From NCBI GenBank assembly GCA_965237965.1, contig CBDEGT010000003.1:1240001-1304000 (forward strand): a stretch of DNA of 64,000 bases, written 5' to 3'. Positions 16,691 to 23,407 of this stretch are shown in pieces (position 1 is the stretch's first letter; every line of letters starts with the position of its first letter). The notes beneath the pieces are model-generated. The model was given only the letters and a program-made list of their open reading frames with translations. It was not told the origin of the DNA and searched no databases. Source of the stretch: UBA2988 sp965237965. GTDB lineage: Bacteria; Gemmatimonadota; Gemmatimonadetes; Longimicrobiales; Gaopeijiaceae. Both the position numbers and the translations under genes were made by a program.

Positions 16691-18694
16691 CTACCCACCG
16701 CCTGCAGAGCCGGGCCCACGCGCGAAGCTGGGAGAGGCGGGCTCGGGTCCGGCGGACGCCGAGGCAGGCCCGGCCCCGCGCTCCGTGGTCGGCCCTTCCG
16801 CAGTGGGGGTCGAGACGTTCCCGCTCGGTGCCAGGTATGCGTCCAGGCCGACGATCCCCTGCTCGAGCCATGCGAGCTGGCCATCGAGGGCCTGGCGTGC
16901 GACCCGGTAGGTCGCGGAGTCCTCGTTGTCGAATAGCTGGTCGAACCGGGTATCGACGCGCCGGCGCGCGTGGCGGCAGAACAGATCGGCGAGCGTCACG
17001 GGCGTGCGATCGTTCCGGTTCTGCTCCACCAGATGCCGTGCCCTCACGGCCGCTGCCGTCATCATGAACAGTTCGGCGCCGATCTCGACGATGCGCCCCA
17101 GCACCGCCTGCTTCTTCTCGAGCATGGGTCCGAAACGGACCATCGCGTGAAAGATCGCGCGGGCGAGCCGGCGTGAGGTCCGCTCCACGAACCGCATGTG
17201 ATGGGCGAGTGCGCCGTAGGCTGCGTATCGTGGCCAGAGACTCCAGCCCAGGTAGCGGGACGGGTACCACCAGGCGTAGTGCACTCCCGCACGCACCGCC
17301 GCCGCGAATCGCTTGCCCATGGGAGCGCGGGGATCCACCAGCGCGCCCGCGACCGAGAGGTGATCGTCCACCGCCTCGCGTGCGATGAACAGGCGCATGA
17401 TCTCGCTCGACCCCTCGAAGATCAGATTGATGCGGAGATCGCGAACCATTCGTTCGACGGGGTACGATGCTTCGCCCCGCGCCTTGAGCGAGTCGTGCGT
17501 CTCGTAACCGCGGCCGCCGCGAATCTGGAGCGTATCGCTGGCCATCTCCCAGGCCCGCTCGGTGTTCCACATCTTGGCGATCGCGGCTTCGAGCCGGATG
17601 TCGAAGCCGTGCGCATCGGCCATTCCAGATGTGAGCTCGACGGCCGCCTCCATCGCGAACGTGTCCGCCGCGATCCGGCCGATCTTCTGGGCGATGGCGT
17701 CGTGCTTGCCGACCGGCTGTCCCCACTGTACGCGTTCGGCGCCCCAGCGACGGGCGATTTCGAGGCATGCCTTTCCCGCTGCTGCGCAGAACACGGGCAG
17801 CGAGAGGCGGCCCGTGTTGAGCGTGATGAGCGCGAGCTTGAGCCCCTTTCCCTCGCCCCACAGCAGGTTCTCGGCCGGGACCTTCACGTCGGTGAAGCGG
17901 AGGACGCCGTTCGAGATCCCCCGGATGCCCATGAAATCACAGCGGTGGACCACTTCTACGCCGGGCCACGCGGTCTCGACGATGAAGGCGCTGATTGGTC
18001 GACGGCCTCGACGCCCCTCTGGGAGCGGTGTGACCGCCATCACCACGATGATGTCGGCGCGCGGGCCGTTCGTGCACCAGAGCTTCTCGCCGTTCAGGAT
18101 CCAGTGCTTCCCGTCGGGCGAAAGCTCGGCGTACGTGCTCAGGTTGGCCGGATCGGAGCCGACGTCCGCTTCGGTGAGGGCAAATGCGGACAGCGCGCCG
18201 CCCGCGAGGCGAGGTAGATAGCGCCGCTTCTGCTCGTCGGTGCCGAAGTACATAAGCGGGCCGGGCACGCCGATCGACTGATGCGCGGACAGGAACGCGC
18301 CGGTCGCGCCGCAGCGGCTGGCGACGATCTGGAGTGCGCGGGCGTAGGTAGTCTGCGAGAAGCCCAACCCACCGTACTCACGCGGGATCTTGATCCCATA
18401 CGCACCGAGCTCGGCGAGCCCCTCCAGCACCTCGTCGGGAACCCAGCGGTCGCGGTCGATCGCGTCGCCGTCGATGTGGTCCCGGGCGAATGTCTCGAGC
18501 CGTCCAAGCCACTCATCGGCCCGCTCACGCTCGCCTGGATCAGGCTCCGGCGGCGGCCAGAGTAGGTCCAGGTCGAAGCGGCCGCTGAACAGCTCTCGAG
18601 TGAAGCTGCGCCGCTCCCACTCCTGCTCGCGCGCCTCCTCTGCTACGTCACGCGCTTCCTGCTCGCTGGCGAGTCCGCCCGAGTGTTCGGCCAT
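16691..18694 (-). CDS. Acyl-CoA dehydrogenase with C-terminal extension
   Basis: 667 residues from the ATG at 18694, chosen because GGGAG lies seven bases upstream; a GTG at 18730 is possible. The core has ALTEADVGSDPANLST (FAD/substrate loop), WCTNGPRADII, and QIRGGRGYETHDSLKARG, followed by INLIFEGSSEIMRLFIARE, typical of acyl-CoA dehydrogenases acting in fatty acid beta-oxidation. Ordinary members are about 380-400 residues. This one has an added C-terminal helical region of about 200 residues, like the very-long-chain/ACAD9 group. The C-terminal 40 residues are low complexity (P, S, A, G). Confidence 0.88.
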   Translation of the reverse strand: MAEHSGGLASEQEARDVAEEAREQEWERRSFTRELFSGRFDLDLLWPPPEPDPGERERADEWLGRLETFARDHIDGDAIDRDRWVPDEVLEGLAELGAYGIKIPREYGGLGFSQTTYARALQIVASRCGATGAFLSAHQSIGVPGPLMYFGTDEQKRRYLPRLAGGALSAFALTEADVGSDPANLSTYAELSPDGKHWILNGEKLWCTNGPRADIIVVMAVTPLPEGRRGRRPISAFIVETAWPGVEVVHRCDFMGIRGISNGVLRFTDVKVPAENLLWGEGKGLKLALITLNTGRLSLPVFCAAAGKACLEIARRWGAERVQWGQPVGKHDAIAQKIGRIAADTFAMEAAVELTSGMADAHGFDIRLEAAIAKMWNTERAWEMASDTLQIRGGRGYETHDSLKARGEASYPVERMVRDLRINLIFEGSSEIMRLFIAREAVDDHLSVAGALVDPRAPMGKRFAAAVRAGVHYAWWYPSRYLGWSLWPRYAAYGALAHHMRFVERTSRRLARAIFHAMVRFGPMLEKKQAVLGRIVEIGAELFMMTAAAVRARHLVEQNRNDRTPVTLADLFCRHARRRVDTRFDQLFDNEDSATYRVARQALDGQLAWLEQGIVGLDAYLAPSGNVSTPTAEGPTTERGAGPASASAGPEPASPSFARGPGSAGGG

Positions 18695-18814
18695 CGCCCA
18701 GCTCCCGATAGGGTGGACGGGGCCCGCCACGCTGACCTCGAACCGGTCACGGGCAACGCGAGCGAGCCGTATCGGTTTCTACCCGTCCCCTTGGGGGCCG
18801 TGCCTGGGGGGCAC

Positions 18815-19990
18815 CTAGGGAGAGCCGATGAAAGCCCTGATCTCGTCCGCGCGTGCCAGCCCGTCGCGCTCTCCGATCTCCATGAGCGTCCTCAGATAGT
18901 CGGGCTGGAAGAGAATGAAGGAGAGCATGTCCGGGCTTTCGATCTCGCGCGTTCCCAGGCCTCGGGAGAGGAAGCGGAAGCCACGCGGGAGCTGCGGCTC
19001 GTAGTCGAAGGCGAGCCGGCCCAGGTCCACCGATGGACGCAGAATCAACAGACGAAGCGGGCGAAGCCCCTGCCACCCCTCGGGTGGCAGGTTTCGTAAC
19101 AGGCTGTTCAACCGCTCCAGCTCAACGCCGTCGTTGTCGAGCAAGTCCAGGAAGATCGAATTCATGATGACGCCCGCCACCTGGGCCGGGGGAGGATAGC
19201 CTTCCACCTCCGGCCGGCCGGCCTCCTCATCGCTGCGCTGATACCGGGTCGAGATCGCGAGAATACGGCGAGCGCCGAGGTGCAGGGCGGGAGAGAGCGG
19301 AGCCGTGAGTCGAACGCTGCCGTCGCCGTGCCACCCGTTCTCGAGCTGAACTGCCGGAAAGAAGAAGGGAATCGCGGTGGACGCCATCACGTGCTCCACC
19401 GTAAGCACGCTCTTGCGCGAACGCCGGTGCGGTCGCTCCCATGTCTCGATGTCGTGGCCCTGCACCCAGGTGATCGACTGTCCGGTCGTGTAGCTCGAGG
19501 TGCTGATCGCAGCGGCTTTGATGCGGCCCGCCTCGATGTTGCGTCCGATGCCAGTGAGCTCACCGTTCTCCGCTCGCAACGCACTGCTCAGGTACTCCCG
19601 CAGCGGGTCCGTATCGACCAGCCCTCGCACGTGCCGCCCCTTGGCCGAACCACCCGAGACCAGCTGCTTGCCCCAGCGTGCAACGTTGGCGAAGAGCGTG
19701 AGTGAGTCGGTTCGGCAGACGTCCTCGACCGTGATATGACCCCATAGGTGGCTCAGCTCCTCGACCGTATCGATGAACCGTGCGTTGTACGAGGCGAGAT
19801 GGGCGGCGTTGATCGCTCCTGCGGACACGCCGGTCACGATCGGCATGCGCAGGTCGGGGAAGAGGCGCGCTACCGCACGCAGCACGCCGGCATGGTACGC
19901 GGCACGTGCACCGCCTCCCCCGAGCGTGATTCCGAGGTCGTCCGGCCCCGCCCCATGGTTGGCGGCGGGGTCCTCCCGGAGCGGCTCCAA
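18815..19990 (-). CDS. Patatin-like phospholipase
   Basis: 391 residues. The oxyanion hole GGGGARAAYHAGVL (near 24-37) and the nucleophile elbow GVSAGA are clear. The catalytic aspartate is probably in WHGDGSVR (D-G-S/G motif). It should hydrolyse acyl lipids at membranes. The listed start is a TTG; no ATG fits before the oxyanion-hole motif, so the N-terminus is uncertain by about 15 residues. It is encoded upstream of, and in the same direction as, the acyl-CoA dehydrogenase, which would fit lipid release followed by beta-oxidation (inference). Confidence 0.87.
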   Translation of the reverse strand: MEPLREDPAANHGAGPDDLGITLGGGGARAAYHAGVLRAVARLFPDLRMPIVTGVSAGAINAAHLASYNARFIDTVEELSHLWGHITVEDVCRTDSLTLFANVARWGKQLVSGGSAKGRHVRGLVDTDPLREYLSSALRAENGELTGIGRNIEAGRIKAAAISTSSYTTGQSITWVQGHDIETWERPHRRSRKSVLTVEHVMASTAIPFFFPAVQLENGWHGDGSVRLTAPLSPALHLGARRILAISTRYQRSDEEAGRPEVEGYPPPAQVAGVIMNSIFLDLLDNDGVELERLNSLLRNLPPEGWQGLRPLRLLILRPSVDLGRLAFDYEPQLPRGFRFLSRGLGTREIESPDMLSFILFQPDYLRTLMEIGERDGLARADEIRAFIGSP

Positions 19991-20031
19991 CTCGGGGACA
20001 GGCCGGGGATCGGGGGGCCGACGTCTCAGGC

Positions 20032-20427
20032 TCAGCCTCCAGAGCTGCCCAGCGGACCGCTTCCGATCGCCAGGATGCCGGCTACCATGAGCCCGAGCGC
20101 GACGAGGATGGCGATCGCGTGGGGGGCGAAGCCGCGGTCCGCGGGGGGGCGTCGCCGCATCACGGAAGGCACGAGCTGCGCGGCGACCGCAGCGAACACC
20201 ATCAGCAGGATGTGGCCGCTGAGTGCGGGATAGAAAGTGCGGGTGAACAGCAGCGCTACGCCGAGCAGGACCTGAAGATGCGTCAGGCCGGCGAAGGCGG
20301 AGGCCAGCCCCAGCATCGCACGATCGTAGGGCCGCCGGGTGGCCATTCCGTACACGGCGTAGCCGAGGGCAATGACGCCCACGAGCAGCACCAGGTAACG
20401 CACGCCGGAGTGGGCGTTGAAGAACAT
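20032..20427 (-). CDS. Small integral membrane protein
   Basis: 131 residues with four hydrophobic segments: GVRYLVLLVGVIALGYAVYG, a second around AFAGLTHLQVLLGVALLF, a third HILLMVFAAVAAQLV and a last AIAILVALGLMVAGILAIG. The NAHSGVRYLV start and the conserved histidines (H6, H in LTHLQ, H in SGHILL) recall small cytochrome-b561-like or SoxD-like helix bundles, but I cannot place it in a family. It lies 41 bp upstream of patatin in the same direction. Confidence 0.65.
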   Translation of the reverse strand: MFFNAHSGVRYLVLLVGVIALGYAVYGMATRRPYDRAMLGLASAFAGLTHLQVLLGVALLFTRTFYPALSGHILLMVFAAVAAQLVPSVMRRRPPADRGFAPHAIAILVALGLMVAGILAIGSGPLGSSGG

Positions 20428-20453
20428 GTCGGTATCGGTTCGTTTACGAGGGA

Positions 20454-21281
20454 TCAGTCGGGCGGAGGTTCGCCCTCGGGTGGGGTCGTTGGCACGCCTT
20501 CGAGGCGAGCGCCCTCGCCCAGTGCCTCACGGACCACGCGGAGCACCTCCCCGTCCATGTCGTCTGTGGCGAGCATCCATGAAAGATAGTCGGGCTCGTG
20601 AAGTGCCACCTCGGCCAGCGTCCGCCCCTTGTGCTTGCCGCGGCGGAACACCCGGCCTCCGTCCTCCGACCGTCGGAACCAGCGCTCGAGTTCCGACTCG
20701 ATCGGAAGGTACTCGTCGCAGTAGGCATGAAGCCCGTCCAAGTCCCGCGGCAGGTGAACGTAACGCTCGAGCTGGGCGGACAGCACCGCAGCCGACGTAC
20801 GGATATCACCCAGGGCCGAGTGAGCTTCCGGATGCTCGCGCCCCAGGTAGAAGCGCGCAGCGGCCGACAGGTCGCGCCGTTCCTCACGGTGGAAGATGGC
20901 CTGCATGTCGATGACCCGCCGCCCACGGGCCTCGAAGGGGATACCGGACCGGCGGAACTCGGCCATCAGCATCGGTAGATCGAAGCGTCGGACGTTGAAG
21001 CCCGCGAGGTCGGTTCCCTCGAGCAGAACCGCGAGAGAGAGCGCGCGTTTCGCGAAGGGCGCCTCGTCGCGGATGTCGTCGTCCGTGATACCATGGACCG
21101 CCGTGGCCTCGGGGGGGATCGGCATGCCGGGGTTGAAACGTCGCACGCGCTCGAGCACATCACCGCTCGGCGTCACCTTGATGATCGCCAGTTCGACGAT
21201 ACGGTCCTGGCTCGGAACGAGGCCGGTCGTCTCCAGATCGAGGAAGACCAGGGGCCGTTCGAGCACGAAGGGGAGGCGCAT
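20454..21281 (-). CDS. DnaQ-like 3'-5' exonuclease
   Basis: 275 residues from the ATG at 21281. ExoI motif FLDLETTGL (D and E near 15-17), ExoII GFNVRRFDLPMLM, and ExoIII HSALGDIRTSAAVL give the complete DEDDh set. This is the proofreading-type exonuclease fold (PolC epsilon/RNase T family). After about residue 180 comes a helical tail with FRRGKHKGRTLAEVALHEPDYLSWML, a short motif often appended to such exonucleases. Probably a DNA or RNA 3' end trimming enzyme. It is divergent from the quinone oxidoreductase gene with a 94-bp shared promoter region. Confidence 0.9.
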   Translation of the reverse strand: MRLPFVLERPLVFLDLETTGLVPSQDRIVELAIIKVTPSGDVLERVRRFNPGMPIPPEATAVHGITDDDIRDEAPFAKRALSLAVLLEGTDLAGFNVRRFDLPMLMAEFRRSGIPFEARGRRVIDMQAIFHREERRDLSAAARFYLGREHPEAHSALGDIRTSAAVLSAQLERYVHLPRDLDGLHAYCDEYLPIESELERWFRRSEDGGRVFRRGKHKGRTLAEVALHEPDYLSWMLATDDMDGEVLRVVREALGEGARLEGVPTTPPEGEPPPD

Positions 21282-21375
21282 GGCGAATGAGAATGTCCGT
21301 ACGATGGGGACGAAGCCACCCGAAGAATAACCGAATGAAGAGGCGGGGGGCAGAGTCGCGCCCCATCCTGAGGTC

Positions 21376-22503
21376 GTGAGCGGATCGAGCGACAGCATGC
21401 GGGCGATCGTCGTGCGCGAGCCCGGCGGGCCGGAGGTGCTCGAGCTCCGGCGGCTGCCGTTGCCTGAGCCGGGCCGGGGTGAGGTGCGAGTGCGTGTAGC
21501 CGCTTCCGGGATCAACCGAGCCGACCTGCTCCAGCGGCGCGGTGCCTACCCTGCACCGCCCGGCTGGCCCGCCCACGTGCCAGGGCTCGAATTCGCGGGC
21601 GTGGTGGATGCGCTCGGGGAGGGCGTGGACGGTTCGGAGAGCGAAGGCGAGGCGAAGGAGGGTGCGGCCGTCCCGGAAGTGGTGACCCCTTTCAGGGAGG
21701 GTGCGGTCGGTCGGGCAGGTGCGTCCAACGTGGAGCGTGCGAGCACTCCAGCGGGGGTTCGCGTAGGCGACCGCGTGATGGGGATCGTGGGCGGTGGGGG
21801 CTATGCGGAGGCGGTAGTCGTGCACGCGCGCGAGCTGGTGCCGATCCCCCGCGTGCTATCGATCGCGGAGGCGGGTGCGGTACCCGAGGTGTTCATGACC
21901 ACGTTCGACGCGCTCATCCTCCAGATGAAGTTGGTCCTTGGGGAGACCGTACTCGTTCACGCGGTGGGGAGCGGTGTGGGGACCGCGGCGCTTCAGCTGG
22001 CGCGCGTGGCGGGGGCGCGCGTAATCGGGACCTCGCGGACCGACGAGAAGCTCACGCGTGCCGGGGAGCTCGGACTGGACCGCGGCGTACACGTGACCGA
22101 CGGCACTTGGCCCGAAAGCGTTCTAGACTTCACCGGTGGACGGGGTGCGGACGTGATCCTCGACCTGGTGGGCGCACCGTATTTGGCGGGTAACCAGACA
22201 GCGCTCGCGCACGGCGGACGGATGATCGTGGTCGGGGTGTCCGGTGGCTGGAAAGCCGAGACCGACCTCCGGGCACTGATGACCAAGCGTGCCTCGATTG
22301 TGGGCACTGTGCTGCGTGCGCGGCCGATCGAGGAGAAGATCGCGCTCGCCCGCGCCTTCGCCACGCAGGTCGTGCCTCTGCTCGCCGAGGGCAGGGTGCG
22401 TCCGGTCGTGGACGCGTTCTACGGTCCGGAGCGGATCGCGGAGGCGCACGAGCGCCTCGAGGCCTCCGACACGTTCGGGAAGCTCGTGCTCAGCTGGGAC
22501 TGA
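21376..22503 (+). CDS. NAD(P)H quinone oxidoreductase (zinc-independent MDR family)
   Basis: 375 residues in the quinone oxidoreductase/PIG3 group. It begins MRAIVVREPGGPEVLEL after a seven-residue GTG leader (an ATG at 21397 is equally possible). The NADPH-binding core shows VLVHAVGSGVGTAALQLARVAG and GADVILDLVGAPYL. A segment of about 40 residues around 92-132 (GSESEGEAKEGAAV..., then VERASTPAGVRVGDRV) is inserted where the family normally has a short loop. It is acidic then basic, of low complexity. The rest looks intact. An IS5-family element sits 54 bp beyond the stop. Confidence 0.85.
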   Translation: MSGSSDSMRAIVVREPGGPEVLELRRLPLPEPGRGEVRVRVAASGINRADLLQRRGAYPAPPGWPAHVPGLEFAGVVDALGEGVDGSESEGEAKEGAAVPEVVTPFREGAVGRAGASNVERASTPAGVRVGDRVMGIVGGGGYAEAVVVHARELVPIPRVLSIAEAGAVPEVFMTTFDALILQMKLVLGETVLVHAVGSGVGTAALQLARVAGARVIGTSRTDEKLTRAGELGLDRGVHVTDGTWPESVLDFTGGRGADVILDLVGAPYLAGNQTALAHGGRMIVVGVSGGWKAETDLRALMTKRASIVGTVLRARPIEEKIALARAFATQVVPLLAEGRVRPVVDAFYGPERIAEAHERLEASDTFGKLVLSWD

Positions 22504-22570
22504 CGCCGAAGAAACCCCACGAGCGTGCCGAATCCCTTCGCAGCGAGCGATTGACTAGGGCCTGTTAACA

Positions 22571-22951
22571 CTATCTGAGAGCCTCGACGATGAGCGCAAA
22601 GTGGATGAAGGCCGTGAACATCGCGTCGAGCTTGTCAAAGCGGGAGAAGATTCTTCTGAAGCCTTTGAGTCGCCGAAATAACCGCTCTATTTCGTTGCGA
22701 CGGCGATACATGATTCGATCGTACTGCCACGGGCTAACACGGCCCTGTTTGGGTGGCACGACCGGCGTAAACCCCAGCTCCAACACCAATTGCCGTGTTT
22801 CGGCCCCCTCGTAGGCCCGGTCCATGATCATCGACACAGTGGAGTGTACCGGCTTCAACATGCGTAGCAGTTCGCGTCCTTCGGGTGCGTCGTGGTTGTG
22901 GCCTGGCGATAGCGAGAAGGTTATCGCGGTTCGAGCATCTGCGGCAACCAT
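22571..22951 (-). CDS. IS5-family transposase, orfB (C-terminal frame)
   Basis: 126 residues of the catalytic C-terminal half. IMDRAYEGAETRQL has the second DDE aspartate. YRRRNEIERLFRRLKGFRRI carries the Y-(2)-R-(3)-E-(6)-K signature with the last catalytic glutamate. It should be made as an orfA-orfB fusion by -1 slippage at the A-run at 23004-23011. The stop lies inside the left inverted repeat. See orfA for the missing first aspartate. Confidence 0.85.
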   Translation of the reverse strand: MVAADARTAITFSLSPGHNHDAPEGRELLRMLKPVHSTVSMIMDRAYEGAETRQLVLELGFTPVVPPKQGRVSPWQYDRIMYRRRNEIERLFRRLKGFRRIFSRFDKLDAMFTAFIHFALIVEALR

Positions 22952-23334
22952 ATGAATCTTGGTGGTCCAGCCTCCACGCGACTTCCCGATGGCCTGCGGG
23001 CCGTTTTTTTTAGCGCGCCGGTGCCATCAGGGTGCACTTTGACGAGCGACAGCGCTTCGATCTTGATCCGGATGATCTGCTCGTCCTGCAGGGCCGCAAA
23101 GACACGATCCAGCACACCTGCCCTGGCCCAGCGATTCATTCGGGTGTAGATCGTATGCCAGTTACCGAAGCGCGCAGGCAACCCGCGCCACTTGCAGCCG
23201 TGCTCGGCCACATACAGGATCGCGTTAAGCACTTCGAGATTGGAGAAGCTCACATTGCCGCGCTGACGTGGAAAGCAAGCCTCTATCCGACGATATTGGG
23301 ACTCTGTGATTTTCATAGCCCCAATATAATACAA
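22921..23334 (-). CDS. IS5-family transposase, orfA (upstream frame)
   Basis: 137 residues holding the N-terminal domain of an IS5-type transposase, with YVAEHGCKWRGLPARFGNWHTIYTRMNRW (read in pieces) and VHPDGTGALKK. The run of eight As at 23004-23011 (minus-strand AAAAAAAA) is a slippery site. A -1 shift there gives KKNGPQAIGKSRGGWTTKIHMVAADA and joins orfB, as expected for this group. I recall family members reading EALSLDSTxVKVHPDG at the first catalytic aspartate. Here the text is EALSLVKVHPDG, so the DST segment, with the first DDE aspartate, seems to be missing. Confidence 0.85.
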   Translation of the reverse strand: MYYIGAMKITESQYRRIEACFPRQRGNVSFSNLEVLNAILYVAEHGCKWRGLPARFGNWHTIYTRMNRWARAGVLDRVFAALQDEQIIRIKIEALSLVKVHPDGTGALKKTARRPSGSRVEAGPPRFIWLPQMLEPR

Positions 23335-23407
23335 ATGGGCCTTTAGTGTTAACAGGCCCTAGATCCCGAGGCGGTTCTTTCCACAACGCCTGAGCCCTGC
23401 GAGGCAT

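Larger units (their letters stand above)
22558..23359 (-). mobile_element. IS5-family insertion sequence
   Basis: An 802-bp element with perfect 16-bp terminal inverted repeats (left GGGCCTGTTAACACTA at 22558-22573; right TAGTGTTAACAGGCCC at 23344-23359). It is flanked by TA on both sides (22556-22557 and 23360-23361), consistent with a 2-bp target duplication; CTAG also flanks both sides. GC is visibly lower than the surrounding genes. It lies intergenically between the quinone oxidoreductase and 2-oxoglutarate dehydrogenase genes. The transposase is encoded in two overlapping frames on the minus strand. Confidence 0.93.

Noticed and set aside
15945..17861. Long open frame on the minus strand across the ABC exporter end and the acyl-CoA dehydrogenase
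   Set aside because: Arginine/glycine-rich text with no motif. It overlaps two well-supported genes in other frames.
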